In this document: positions 39,359 to 49,197 of the stretch, piece by piece
Numbering within the stretch: the first letter of the stretch is position 1
Layout: the number at the start of each line of letters is the position of its first letter
Position numbers and translations under genes: made by a program
The notes under the pieces: generated by a model
What the model was told of the DNA's origin: nothing
The model's database searches: none
Seen by the model: the letters and a program-made list of their open reading frames with translations, nothing else
Virus record (IMG/VR): IMGVR_UViG_3300034021_000712
Location: 1 to 56,674 of that record
Strand: one strand, 5' to 3'
Length of the DNA stretch: 56,674 nt
DNA from: a virus

Positions 39359-39557
39359 ACCTCTTACATTCTGATGCGCCTGGGTTTTCAAAACAATATA
39401 GTTCTAATGCTGTAGGATCACGATCATCTTCTGGATTATTTTGTTGATATTTCTTTAAACTTGCAAGTTCATCTTCAAGATGCCTTCTTCTTTGATCGCT
39501 CAACATAGCATCTGACAGTTCATTCTGATTACTTTCAATGTGTTTTTTTAGTGACAT
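39348..39557 (-). CDS. cp12: CP12-like Calvin-cycle regulator, 69 aa
   Basis: The C-terminal phrase DPTALELYCFENPGASECKR holds the CP12 hallmark pair (C55 and C64) that redox-links GAPDH and phosphoribulokinase and switches the Calvin cycle off. The N-terminal cysteine pair is missing, as I recall for marine picocyanobacterial and phage CP12 forms; the N-terminal part is helical (QRRRHLEDELASLKKY). It would direct carbon flux to NADPH and nucleotide synthesis during infection. The C-terminal YDD is degenerate (YEV). Lies 3 bases after the gp27 gene. Confidence 0.75.
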   Translation of the reverse strand: MSLKKHIESNQNELSDAMLSDQRRRHLEDELASLKKYQQNNPEDDRDPTALELYCFENPGASECKRYEV

Positions 39558-39559
39558 AA

Positions 39560-40981
39560 TTACGCCCTCTTAATTGAATCTCTAGCTAATACAAGAGTTG
39601 TAGTTACACCCTCTGCAGAATATCTATGCGTTAGCCCAACAACCAAATATTTACCACTATATAAAGGATCTTCTGTAACTCTAGCTCCAGATTGTAATGA
39701 TTTTGGAATGGAAACTGATATTACATTTCCCGTCACAATAGATGTATTGCCTGGAACAACTATGGTTAGCTGTATAGTATTTAACAACTGATATCTTGCG
39801 TTTGCATAAGCAGACACTGCAACTGTATCACGATTTGCCTGATTTCCATTATTTGCAGTATTGTTTGTTGTGGATTGCTTAGATAAGCCTGGAAGAATCC
39901 TAAGTTTCGATCTTGCTGGGAATAGCGTATCTTTAGAGGATGTCTTTCCATCATACAAATAATTCGAAACTGAGTCTGGATATGGGAACTGAGATTCTAA
40001 TTTATTGGCAATACGAAAAATACTCTTAACTGATACTACAGTTGGGGTCAATTTTGTTCCACTAGGGGTAGCAGATCTTCCCCTCGCTGCTTCTTTTTTT
40101 CTTCCCGAATCTGTTATTCCGCTTTCGAAAATATTAGGAACATTCAAAGAAAGTATAGCAGATGAATACGTTCCAGATCTCATCTTTTCAAGATGATTGT
40201 ATTTGTCTGGGAATTTTATCATCTCAATATTATAATATCCCCCTCCAGTTTGCTGAATGTTCTTTTGTGTGTATGAATACTTCAGCGGATTATTATACGT
40301 CGGATTTAATGAAGAGCAAAGATAATCTATTGATACAAAATTATATCCGTTTTTGTTCTCGAAGAACAAAAATCCAGATTGATCCTTATTTGAAGCTCTA
40401 ACAATCTTATCTGAAATATAAGATATTGTATCAAATGGTCTCCAGTTTGGTGATATGAATTGAATAATTCCTGAAGAATCCTCAAAGATACCACCTTTCA
40501 TTTTTTTACTAGCCTTCAAATTATCAGTAACAATCTTTTTGACTGCTTGTGTTCCTGATTCTTTACCAATAAAAGATTTGAAGACTCGATTAACTTCATT
40601 ATTATAAACTTCAGGCGAAACGCAATGAAGAGTATATAACTGAGTTCTTTCTTGCTTTACTACACTTCCAATTTTAAAAACTCGCATTATAATATTCAAC
40701 CCACTTCCTGTAGGATCACTATCGGTTATTAGATTTAATTTAATTAACTCATTGCCAGATAAAAATGCATTAAAATCTACAGTATCAATCATCGTAATAT
40801 CCATTCTCACAGATGGAGAATCTATACTTTCATGAACTGCAATTTCTTTTGCAAGATTTCTAATATCATAAACTCCTGCAGAAACAGATAAACTATTAAT
40901 CTCTTCAGATGGAGTCAGCGTTGAACTCTTATCTACTGAGATCGATAATTCTTTAAGTGTATATCTTTTTGAGAATGCCAT
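39560..40981 (-). CDS. Baseplate hub protein gp27-like, 473 aa
   Basis: Starts MAFSKRYTLKELSISVDKSS. The pattern of an N-terminal beta domain (SPSVRMDITMIDTVDFNAFL) and a long mixed middle matches hub proteins that hold gp5 in T4-like baseplates. It has no enzymatic motif. Directly upstream (transcriptionally before) of cp12, cpeT and gp5, and after the two tape-measure-like genes. Confidence 0.72.
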   Translation of the reverse strand: MAFSKRYTLKELSISVDKSSTLTPSEEINSLSVSAGVYDIRNLAKEIAVHESIDSPSVRMDITMIDTVDFNAFLSGNELIKLNLITDSDPTGSGLNIIMRVFKIGSVVKQERTQLYTLHCVSPEVYNNEVNRVFKSFIGKESGTQAVKKIVTDNLKASKKMKGGIFEDSSGIIQFISPNWRPFDTISYISDKIVRASNKDQSGFLFFENKNGYNFVSIDYLCSSLNPTYNNPLKYSYTQKNIQQTGGGYYNIEMIKFPDKYNHLEKMRSGTYSSAILSLNVPNIFESGITDSGRKKEAARGRSATPSGTKLTPTVVSVKSIFRIANKLESQFPYPDSVSNYLYDGKTSSKDTLFPARSKLRILPGLSKQSTTNNTANNGNQANRDTVAVSAYANARYQLLNTIQLTIVVPGNTSIVTGNVISVSIPKSLQSGARVTEDPLYSGKYLVVGLTHRYSAEGVTTTLVLARDSIKRA

Positions 40982-40985
40982 CTAT

Positions 40986-43900
40986 CTACCACAAATTAGT
41001 CTTTGGTGCAACGTTATCTGTCAACATGCCAAATTTTGGTGCAAGGTATTTATTTGCATCCAGTTGATATGCATTTGGCATAACAATATCAGAGGAGCCT
41101 GCACCTGGAGCGCCGATAATTGCTGGTTTTGCCTTTGCAATTGCTGCTACATTTCCATTAGAAGCTGCAGCTTGAGCCTTAGCTTTATCCTTTTTATCTT
41201 TAATTGCAGCTTCAACTTTAGTCTGACCTTCATCTAGCTTGCTTCCACTGCTCGCAGATGATGAGCTAGGAGCAAAAGCTTTACTTAAATCTTCAGATAA
41301 TTTAGTGAGCAATTGATCCAATTGCTGATCTGCAGATTGGGCAGTATCACCACCCGCTGCTGCAGATTCTGCTGCAGATACTCTATCATCAACTCTTTCT
41401 TTATATTCTTGTAGTGCTCTTGCAGTATCAACCTTTGTTTGTGTTAATGGTTTATCAATAGCAATCTGCTCTTTATCAAGAATATCTAAAAGATCTTTGA
41501 TTCTCTCGTGAGCTTTCTTTGCAGTTTCAGATTTTGGAGTAACTGACAATCTAGCTTGAAGCTCAGATCTAATTCCAGATCTTCTATTGTTTATTTCTTT
41601 TAAGACAAATGCAGACTTAGCAACTCTATCAAATTCATCTTTGTGTTTTGTTGGATGCAATGAAGTTAGATTTTGCATATTCATAAATCCACTTCCAGAC
41701 ACCCTCTTTGTTACTTGAAGAACATTTCCTGTGTATGGATTATATCTAGCATAGTAAGTTTTACCCCCAAGAACAACGTCTGTGGTGTTTGCATAAGATG
41801 AATCTAAAGCTAGTTTCACATCATCTTTTGATTTTGTTTTGTTGAAATTAATAACTCCTTGTGTTCCAGACTGACTTATAAAGGCTTTACCGCCAGCTGC
41901 AAATTTTGGAATTGTTGGGGTGACAGCACCACCCACACTAAAGCCCCTAGGTAATGCATACCCACCAGCTCTTGCCTGGTTCATTCTCATCTTAGTGAGA
42001 TGTGGGCTTCTCTGTGTTGCTGGTGTATTGAATGGAACTACAAAAGCTGTTCCTCCTGCTGCCCTGCCCTTTAATCCAACCCATTCGGTTCCATGACCAA
42101 TAAATGATACTGATCTGCCACCATCTAATGAGACTGGATAACCAGTTTGCGGACCTCTAATCCATCCACCTCTAGCATAGCCATCCACTGTTCCACCAAT
42201 TGATCTTTGAGGAGGAGTTTCCTCACCAGAAATTATTCTATGAATTCTCTTCAGTAAGCTCAGAACAGAATCACTTTGCTCTCCTCCGATAACTTTCTGT
42301 AACATTTCTCGCCCTGCATTTCCAACGCCCTCAGCAACTCCACCAACAAATTTTAATCCTTTATTTGCAATGGTATTCATCACAGAAGCAGGAACTCCAA
42401 ACATGCTAGCAATGGGTCCTAGAATAGATCCCAATAGCATTTTTATTGGTGCTGGTAAAAAGCTACCAAACATTCCACCAATAGCACTAATAGATCCAAC
42501 AATACCAATACCTATTGCTTTGAATGGCAATAGCATGGCTTCAGCTAGACCAGCTTGCAATGAATTCATTTTAAGCTGAGCAACTCTTAGCTCATTTGAT
42601 ATTGTTCCCCCTTCTGCCATCTGAGGAACAACCACTTTGCCCCCGTATGCTCTTTCTGTTGTAGCTGTTCTTTGTTTTGGCGCAGAACTACTACCAGCAA
42701 AAAACTCTAAGAATTTAATAAGACCATCTAATACTAAGAAGAAAGGAGACAACAATCCTTTAAATATACCACCGACAATCTTGGATATTAATGGTAAGTG
42801 TGGTTCAATAATATCCATCATTTTGGTCATCAATCCACCAAGAAGCTGGAAGAATTTACCTATTGGTTCTTTTATTGTTCCAAGAACGGCATTAAAGATT
42901 TCTCCAATCTTACCAAAGAATCTCTTTATCGGATCAATTATCGGTGTCAGAAACTCTCCAACTTTGCCACCAATAGCTCCACCTGCGATTCCACCTAAGG
43001 CTCCACCGATGGCTCCACCGATAGGACCAGCCAATTTCGAACCCAAAGCCTCTCCAGCTAGTGCTCCTGCTGTAGCTCCAGCTCCTGCACCTAGGGTTGC
43101 TCCAAGATCACCTTCAGAGTCAATGTTTGCTGCTATAGCAGCTACCGCGCCACCAGCAAAAGCCCCACCTAACTTTCTAAGTGGCAGCTTCTCCATCACT
43201 TTAGCAATCTTAGTTCCAGCGACAAGATTGGATATTATTTTACCAATACTACCAATAACCCAAGCAAGACCCTTTACAGTCTTGACTGGAGATTTGAGGA
43301 ATGCCATTCCAACAAATATTGGAACCATTCCAGCAAGGAATTGGGCTAATCCCAATAACCCTTTAATGCCCGTAGGATTTTCTAAAAACTTAACTAATCC
43401 TCCAAGAGTAACACCAACAAACATTTCAGTCAATCGCCAAAAGAACTTGAGAAGTTTAACAATACCCTCAACAATCTTTTGCATTTTTTCACTATTTTTG
43501 GATATCCAATCCAACATTCCATATAAAACAAATCCACGAAATACAGATTCGGCAACCTTTGCTATAGCTTGCCAAAATCCCATTACCCCTTTTTGAACTA
43601 TTTTAGTAAAACCTTTAGCAAATTTGTTTAATCCCTTCTCCTGTTTTTTCTCAGATTCAGCATCCTTTTCTTTTGATCTTCTTCTTTTCTCTAATGCATC
43701 AGAATCTTTCTTTCTTTTATCTTCTTTCTTTGTAATCTTGTCTTGAACTTTTTCAATAGTATTTGCAGAATCAACATATTTTTTAACTGAGTTCTTCAAC
43801 CCATAGTTAATACCTTCTGCAATGATAGCAATACTGTTGACAGTTGCCCCCAAGCTATTCAGAGACTTTACAACTGAAGAGTAACCACCACCAGATATAA

Positions 43901-44000
43901 CTTTCTCTCCAATAATAACAGTGGCACCCGCTCCTCTGGGGATGCTCACCATCTTATAGAGTCTAGCTCTTGGTATTTTTACTTCTGGATTGTCTGCCAT
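40986..44000 (-). CDS. Tape-measure-like tail protein 1, 1004 aa
   Basis: Charged coiled coil at residues 85-130, hydrophobic helical segments (about 140-270), then long glycine-zipper stretches (GGAIGGALGGIAGGAIGGKV, about 325-345), typical of tape measure proteins that traverse the tail tube and enter the membrane. It ends with DQQLDQLLTKLSEDLSKAFA, matching a segment of the next gene. No hydrolase motif recognised. I regard it as a paralogue of the 1177-aa protein. Confidence 0.65.
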   Translation of the reverse strand: MADNPEVKIPRARLYKMVSIPRGAGATVIIGEKVISGGGYSSVVKSLNSLGATVNSIAIIAEGINYGLKNSVKKYVDSANTIEKVQDKITKKEDKRKKDSDALEKRRRSKEKDAESEKKQEKGLNKFAKGFTKIVQKGVMGFWQAIAKVAESVFRGFVLYGMLDWISKNSEKMQKIVEGIVKLLKFFWRLTEMFVGVTLGGLVKFLENPTGIKGLLGLAQFLAGMVPIFVGMAFLKSPVKTVKGLAWVIGSIGKIISNLVAGTKIAKVMEKLPLRKLGGAFAGGAVAAIAANIDSEGDLGATLGAGAGATAGALAGEALGSKLAGPIGGAIGGALGGIAGGAIGGKVGEFLTPIIDPIKRFFGKIGEIFNAVLGTIKEPIGKFFQLLGGLMTKMMDIIEPHLPLISKIVGGIFKGLLSPFFLVLDGLIKFLEFFAGSSSAPKQRTATTERAYGGKVVVPQMAEGGTISNELRVAQLKMNSLQAGLAEAMLLPFKAIGIGIVGSISAIGGMFGSFLPAPIKMLLGSILGPIASMFGVPASVMNTIANKGLKFVGGVAEGVGNAGREMLQKVIGGEQSDSVLSLLKRIHRIISGEETPPQRSIGGTVDGYARGGWIRGPQTGYPVSLDGGRSVSFIGHGTEWVGLKGRAAGGTAFVVPFNTPATQRSPHLTKMRMNQARAGGYALPRGFSVGGAVTPTIPKFAAGGKAFISQSGTQGVINFNKTKSKDDVKLALDSSYANTTDVVLGGKTYYARYNPYTGNVLQVTKRVSGSGFMNMQNLTSLHPTKHKDEFDRVAKSAFVLKEINNRRSGIRSELQARLSVTPKSETAKKAHERIKDLLDILDKEQIAIDKPLTQTKVDTARALQEYKERVDDRVSAAESAAAGGDTAQSADQQLDQLLTKLSEDLSKAFAPSSSSASSGSKLDEGQTKVEAAIKDKKDKAKAQAAASNGNVAAIAKAKPAIIGAPGAGSSDIVMPNAYQLDANKYLAPKFGMLTDNVAPKTNLW

Positions 44001-44003
44001 TGA

Positions 44004-47000
44004 TTATACTGGTAATACCATTGGTGACGCTGGGGCATAAGTCACAGTTACATTACTACCTGTATTATGTATGATTGGTTGCTCGACTAAAACAGTTCGT
44101 GTTGTGGCAATCATATCAGTTTCTGATAATTTTCTAGATGCCCTCTCTTCACTAGATTGTGTTAGTGTAGATGCCTTTTTATTTGGCATTGTAGTTGGTG
44201 TAACTGCAGGGCGAGAACTTGATTTTTGTGGTTCAATTTTTGATGCTACAGGTTCAACTGATGGTGAAACTCCAAATGCTTTCCCAAGATTTTCCACTAA
44301 TTTTTCAATCTCAGAATCCAATTGCTGTTCTGGAGTCATCGATGGCGCACTAGTTCCTCCAGGAGAACTTTCTCCACCCTCAACACTTTCAGTATATGCT
44401 CCAGTTCTTTGTGCTCCTAACTGAGCAGCAACCCACATCTCATGATATTTTGGCTGAGCATCTAAGTGAACGTGAACTGCACCGCCAGGCTTATTTCCCT
44501 GATAACCAATAACTGTATTTTTACTTACAGACTGACCAGGCTTTACCGAAATTCTATCGAAGTGATGGAATTGCATTCTCTCAACACCATTTCGGTCTGC
44601 TAATACAATAGTATATCCAGACGCACTTATGACTTTTCCATCTATTCCAGCTACAACTGGAGCACCTCTATCTAAAGCAGGATTGCTAAAGTCTCTGACA
44701 ATTACATAATCTCTAGGTGGTCCGTGCTTTCTTTGATTATAACCATGACTATCTGGCTTGTTGTGGTGTAAAGCAAAATTAGCAAAAGATGAATTTGGAT
44801 TTAATCTCTTATCTGCAACTGCTCCATTGGTGCTTAATAATCCACCTTTAGCCATTTCTTTTAAATTTTCTTCCACTCTTTCATACCAACCAATAGATGG
44901 TTCTCCCATGCCAACTGGATATTTTCTTACTTTACCACCAACAGCATAACGGTCTCTGAACCAGTTGCCACCATCAGGTCTACTTCTTGCCCCTGCATGT
45001 TTATATCCTAAAAAGTATTGAGCACCACCTACAAACTTTTTAGCATTTTGTGCCAGAGGCCCATTACTTTCAAAATCGGCAAGAACTCTAGCAGCAACTG
45101 ATGGATTTCCTGCACCAAAGCGTTTTGTTAATTGTTGTATCCCATCTGGCTTTGAGGCTAATTCAAATATTTCTTTTTTAGTTAATTTTAAACCACCATA
45201 TTTTCCTTGCGCATTTTCATCTTCACTAGATCCATAAAGAGCAGCAGAATAAGGAGTGAATTGCTCTCTAGCAGTTATAACTGCCGCAATCCCCCCACTT
45301 TGTTTTGCTGCTCTATTTAAAATGACTTGATAGACATCTGCAACATGTTGAGGTGCGGTTGCTTCTAATGTTGCTAAATGCGCTGCTGCTCTTTTATCTG
45401 CAGAAGAAGCTTTAATAGCTTGGATTTCAGCAGGTGTTAATGTTGGATCTGCAGTTGGTTGAGTAGGTGCTGCTCCAGCTCCACTTCCAGCTCCACCTTT
45501 ATATGAAGGTAAATCTTCAATGATACGCATCAATGTATTCTTTATGTCTCCACTGACAATAGAAACCAGTCTATCATCTCCAGCATCAGAACTCATTGAT
45601 AGATCAATAGTTCCACTTCTAGCCGATGAAGGCAATCCTCCAGACACCTTCGTTGCTATTGTTCTTCCACCAAAGGTATTAGATAGTCTACCAACATCAG
45701 AAGTTAAATTGGATGCAACTAGTTGACCAACATAACCGAATGATCTAAATGCTCCCGTAACAGAACTGAGTATACCTTGACCTATGTTAATTAAAGTTAG
45801 TTCTTCTGGAGAATATGATTCAGCAAAGGCTCCACCTTTTGCCATTTCGACTGCACCACCTGCAGCTTTACCCATGCCATCAAAATCAGTCAAGCCAAAG
45901 GTTAAAGTATCTAAGTAACCCAATGCAACACTCTTGGGATCTTTAAGCCTACCAAGCTGCTTCATCATCCACTGGAATCCACCCACTGCTTTCTTCCAAA
46001 GCCCACCATAGAACCACTTATATAAATTCATTATCTTGGATCCAGATGCTGATAGAACCTCTGCAATTCTACCAAAAGCAGACATCAATCTATTAAAATA
46101 CTGCCCATATTCTTCCGCAATGCCACCAACTGACATTTGAAGAAATTTACCAATCATTGAGAAGTATCTTCCGATTGGAGCAAAGATAGGCTCCATCAAA
46201 GGAACAAATTCCTTTCCTATGAACTCACCTAAAAAGCTACCGATTGCAGATCCAACAATAGGTCCGAGTGGTCCTAGAAATGGCAATAAGGCTCCACCAG
46301 CTACTGCTCCAGCAATACCTCCAGCAGCGGATCCAATTCCAGCACCAACTGCAGATGATGCCCTTTCACCCTCTGCCAATCCAGTAACTGCTCTGTTAAC
46401 GCCACCAAAAACAGACATTACTCCACCACCAATCTTGGCAAACTTCATTGCCTTTGGTGTTCCAAGAAAATCTATTCCACTTTGACCTAATTTAGATAAT
46501 CCTCTTCCTGCTTTAACTTTTGCTATTCTACCACGTTGTCTTAGCTTGGAAAGTCTTCCCTTTTTCCTCGAATGATATTGCCCTTGAAATCTTGCATCAA
46601 TTGCATCTTGATATAACGAGGATTCAAAGCCCTTGCCAGCTCTCTTGGCTCTTTTTTTATCTGCTCTTTGTGCAGATTTTTTTATAGCATCATACTCTTC
46701 TTTTGAATAAATTCTACCCGTATCTTTGTCTCTGTATCCAGTCTTTCGTAGTTCAATCTGAGCTTCAGTTTCTTTCTTTAACTTACCAAAGTCAGAGAAT
46801 GTTTTTAAAATAAAATTGGCATCTGTTAAAATTTTCCAAGGCATCAGAAGATACTGAGCCCCTTTGAGTGCAGCTACTCCAACTAATATTTCTACAGCAC
46901 CAATAAGGAATCTGAAAGTTCTAGCTAGAGCGTTCTCTTTAAAGCTACCAACAGTGTTAGCAACACCATCCATCACTTTACCAATGCCGAATGATGTAAC

Positions 47001-47537
47001 TTTATAAGCAAACTTAGCCAGACTGTATAATGTCTTTACTGCACCGTTTAGCTGACCAGAATCTGCTTTTGCTATCCAATTTAATGCATTGTAAAGCAGA
47101 AATCCCTTTACAATAGGCTCTAGAAATTTACCAATAGAAGTCAAAAGTTGTTCTAAAAACCCTAACTTCTTTCCTTCTTTTTTTAAGGCTTCTTTTGTTC
47201 CTTCTTCTACAGATCTATCCCCAAGCTTTTCTGTTTTCTCTTCCGATCTTCTATCTCTGAGAAAATTTTCAAGCTTTTTCTTTACCTTTTCGGCTAGAGA
47301 TTCTTGATTCTGTTTGTTTTTATCTTTCTTTTCTAATTTTGTTGTGGTTCTTTTTGTGTAAGAATCCAACCAATTATTCTGGAATTCAATTAGAATTCCA
47401 ATTTCTCTAAGGTTCTTTCCTACACCTTCAGTTACATGACCAATTCTATTAATAGCTTTGACGTAGGGACGAAAGGGATCGTCAGCATTTGTCTTTACTG
47501 AAATAAAATTTCTTACGTTTAGCGTGGATCCCTTCAT
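44004..47537 (-). CDS. Tape-measure-like protein 2 with two cell-wall hydrolase domains, 1177 aa
   Basis: N-terminal coiled coil (about 60-130), hydrophobic helices and a glycine zipper near 395-440 as in its neighbour. Then a SleB-like hydrolase segment (YQVILNRAAKQSGGIAAVI to YFLGYKHAG, about 725-860) and an M23-type peptidase/lysostaphin fold (PVVAGIDGKVISASGYTIVL, HHFDRI, AVHVHLD, about 900-1040) with HxH zinc ligands. This probably makes the hole in the peptidoglycan during DNA injection, replacing the lysozyme domain of T4 gp5. Confidence 0.72.
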   Translation of the reverse strand: MKGSTLNVRNFISVKTNADDPFRPYVKAINRIGHVTEGVGKNLREIGILIEFQNNWLDSYTKRTTTKLEKKDKNKQNQESLAEKVKKKLENFLRDRRSEEKTEKLGDRSVEEGTKEALKKEGKKLGFLEQLLTSIGKFLEPIVKGFLLYNALNWIAKADSGQLNGAVKTLYSLAKFAYKVTSFGIGKVMDGVANTVGSFKENALARTFRFLIGAVEILVGVAALKGAQYLLMPWKILTDANFILKTFSDFGKLKKETEAQIELRKTGYRDKDTGRIYSKEEYDAIKKSAQRADKKRAKRAGKGFESSLYQDAIDARFQGQYHSRKKGRLSKLRQRGRIAKVKAGRGLSKLGQSGIDFLGTPKAMKFAKIGGGVMSVFGGVNRAVTGLAEGERASSAVGAGIGSAAGGIAGAVAGGALLPFLGPLGPIVGSAIGSFLGEFIGKEFVPLMEPIFAPIGRYFSMIGKFLQMSVGGIAEEYGQYFNRLMSAFGRIAEVLSASGSKIMNLYKWFYGGLWKKAVGGFQWMMKQLGRLKDPKSVALGYLDTLTFGLTDFDGMGKAAGGAVEMAKGGAFAESYSPEELTLINIGQGILSSVTGAFRSFGYVGQLVASNLTSDVGRLSNTFGGRTIATKVSGGLPSSARSGTIDLSMSSDAGDDRLVSIVSGDIKNTLMRIIEDLPSYKGGAGSGAGAAPTQPTADPTLTPAEIQAIKASSADKRAAAHLATLEATAPQHVADVYQVILNRAAKQSGGIAAVITAREQFTPYSAALYGSSEDENAQGKYGGLKLTKKEIFELASKPDGIQQLTKRFGAGNPSVAARVLADFESNGPLAQNAKKFVGGAQYFLGYKHAGARSRPDGGNWFRDRYAVGGKVRKYPVGMGEPSIGWYERVEENLKEMAKGGLLSTNGAVADKRLNPNSSFANFALHHNKPDSHGYNQRKHGPPRDYVIVRDFSNPALDRGAPVVAGIDGKVISASGYTIVLADRNGVERMQFHHFDRISVKPGQSVSKNTVIGYQGNKPGGAVHVHLDAQPKYHEMWVAAQLGAQRTGAYTESVEGGESSPGGTSAPSMTPEQQLDSEIEKLVENLGKAFGVSPSVEPVASKIEPQKSSSRPAVTPTTMPNKKASTLTQSSEERASRKLSETDMIATTRTVLVEQPIIHNTGSNVTVTYAPASPMVLPV

Positions 47538-47722
47538 TAAAGTGATGTTCTAGATTCTTGTTGCTTTTGACGACGTTCTTCTTCGGCAAGATAAGCAATC
47601 AATAAATTAACATAGATATCACGTTCCCAAGGTATCATATTTTCTAGTTCGGTTAAACTATACTTATGATGCTGCATTAATGCAAAATTCGTTTTGTAAT
47701 AATTCATCAACGAATCATGCAT
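47537..47722 (-). CDS. Small tail/baseplate assembly protein, 61 aa
   Basis: Sequence MHDSLMNYYKTNFALMQHHK followed by SLTELENMIPWERDIYVNLL, a pattern often seen between gp26-like and tape-measure genes in T4-like phages (gp28/gp51 neighbourhood). Likely a chaperone or hub assembly factor, but exact orthology uncertain. Shares one base with the tape-measure start. Confidence 0.6.
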   Translation of the reverse strand: MHDSLMNYYKTNFALMQHHKYSLTELENMIPWERDIYVNLLIAYLAEEERRQKQQESRTSL

Positions 47723-47727
47723 TAATC

Positions 47728-48432
47728 CTATCCGAAAAAAGCTGCTAATCCCTCCAATACAATTTCACTTTCAACTTCAGTGTTTGGATTGGTAACTTTC
47801 AATGTATATGAAAGTTTTGGCATTGTTTCGAAGAATTTCTGGATCAATTGGAATTGCTCCGAATCCATACTTTCAATAAATTCAATTGCTTCCTTTTTCG
47901 TAAATGAATCATAGACTTGCTCATCATCATAAACATTTTCAATACAAGTTGCAGCCAATTCAAAGATATCATCCATCTTAGGATTATCCTTCAAATTATT
48001 GCTAATGAATACATCAATTGAAGGATACTTCATAACAACTCCAACTTTATCATCAATTTGAATTTTGTTGCTATGCCCTTCGGGAACTTGCAGGTCTATC
48101 TCTTCTAGGGGAACTTTAATTTCAACTTTTGTTTCATTGTCATCTGGGCAGGTGACCATAAATTCACTATATTCGCCCACGGCTTTTGATCTAATCTTGA
48201 GGAATAGATATTCAATTTCAAATGTTGCTAGCTCTTCAACTTTTGCCTTTAAATTAGTGCAGCTTTTAATAATAGTTTTAACTGCATTCACCATTTCCTT
48301 TTCATCTTGAGATTCCATAGCCAAATAAAGAAGCTTCTCTTCTCTCACAAGAAATGGGCGATACTTAACTCTAGTATTTTTAATTGGTAATGTCAGTTCA
48401 TACTCAGGAACCGATAATTTAGGTAATGTCAT
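47728..48432 (-). CDS. Baseplate hub assembly protein, gp26-like, 234 aa
   Basis: Starts MTLPKLSVPEYELTLPIKNT, with YRPFLVREEKLLYLAMESQD, EYLFLKIRSKAVGE, the family pattern of the T4 baseplate hub protein (gp26) and its relatives. Predicted to help assemble the hub. A CTAAATA box stands upstream at 48460. Confidence 0.75.
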   Translation of the reverse strand: MTLPKLSVPEYELTLPIKNTRVKYRPFLVREEKLLYLAMESQDEKEMVNAVKTIIKSCTNLKAKVEELATFEIEYLFLKIRSKAVGEYSEFMVTCPDDNETKVEIKVPLEEIDLQVPEGHSNKIQIDDKVGVVMKYPSIDVFISNNLKDNPKMDDIFELAATCIENVYDDEQVYDSFTKKEAIEFIESMDSEQFQLIQKFFETMPKLSYTLKVTNPNTEVESEIVLEGLAAFFG

Positions 48433-48459
48433 ACAAAAGTATACTGTAAGTTATATTTT

Positions 48460-48466
48460 TATTTAG
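48460..48466 (-). promoter_or_regulatory. Late-promoter-like box CTAAATA
   Basis: Minus strand TCTAAATAAAAATATAAC, overlapping the stop codon (TAA) of the tail-tube-like gene and 28 bases before the gp26-like gene. Confidence 0.5.
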
Positions 48467-49197
48467 ACGCCATATTGCATGTCGCTTATAGAATTTCTAC
48501 CAAATACATTAATTTCACCAGTAGTTTCTCCCCAATCGAGATCATCAAATCTATATCTCTCAAAGTAGAAAGATACATCCAATTTCATCAATGATGTTTC
48601 GCTATTATTAAAAGACATGGCGCCAACATTAAATGGGAACGCATTGACAAGATGCCATATTCCACTTGGTTTGTTATATCTGATAAACTTATTTTTAGAG
48701 GAATCTCGATGAACAATATCACTACCGAGTTCCCACTTTTTAATTAGAATATCTGAAGTGTATTGATCGTATAATGCAACTCTATTTTCTGCATCAGATG
48801 CAGAATAATTCATCCATCTTTCAAATATAGTTCGATGAAATAAATTTTTAGTTACTAGGAACGAAATGCTAATTTCACTAAATGTTGTTCCCGTGGCATA
48901 TCTGCGCATAGAACCAACAGTCTTAACTTCTCCTGTTGTTATCTGTCTACTTGGAACAGTTACATCATCTGCAAAATAATTCATCCCTTCAGCAAAAAAT
49001 CTCGCCTTACCATAATCAGCTCTCATGGTATCAGAAGCTGCATTGATATTAGATGGATTTAATACTTTAGATAGTAAAACTTTCGGAGGAACAATTTCTA
49101 CAGAATATAAATTAGAACGAGCTGGTTCCCAGCCACCCTTTCCAGAAGCAACTAACTCTCTAAATTTCTTAAAATCATTTGGATTGTTGATTGCCAT
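48463..49197 (-). CDS. Tail tube/initiator protein, gp54/gp19-like, 244 aa
   Basis: The pattern ARFFAEGMNYFADDVTVPSR, KTVGSMRRYATGTTFSEISI and NLFHRTIFERWMN is the T4 tail-tube fold, in which gp19 and gp54 are related. At 244 residues and next to baseplate genes it is more like the initiator gp54. Structural; forms the first ring of the tube on the baseplate. Confidence 0.7.
   Translation of the reverse strand: MAINNPNDFKKFRELVASGKGGWEPARSNLYSVEIVPPKVLLSKVLNPSNINAASDTMRADYGKARFFAEGMNYFADDVTVPSRQITTGEVKTVGSMRRYATGTTFSEISISFLVTKNLFHRTIFERWMNYSASDAENRVALYDQYTSDILIKKWELGSDIVHRDSSKNKFIRYNKPSGIWHLVNAFPFNVGAMSFNNSETSLMKLDVSFYFERYRFDDLDWGETTGEINVFGRNSISDMQYGV

Noticed and set aside
41040-41060. ATAAATA sequence as a late promoter
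   Set aside because: It lies inside the coding region near the end of the tape-measure-like gene with no gene start nearby that needs it; such a short AT-rich motif is expected by chance.
42637-43596. A 319-residue plus-strand open frame rich in proline and isoleucine
   Set aside because: It is the reverse complement of the glycine-zipper coding region of the tape-measure-like gene; composition is that of an antisense frame and it has no start signals.
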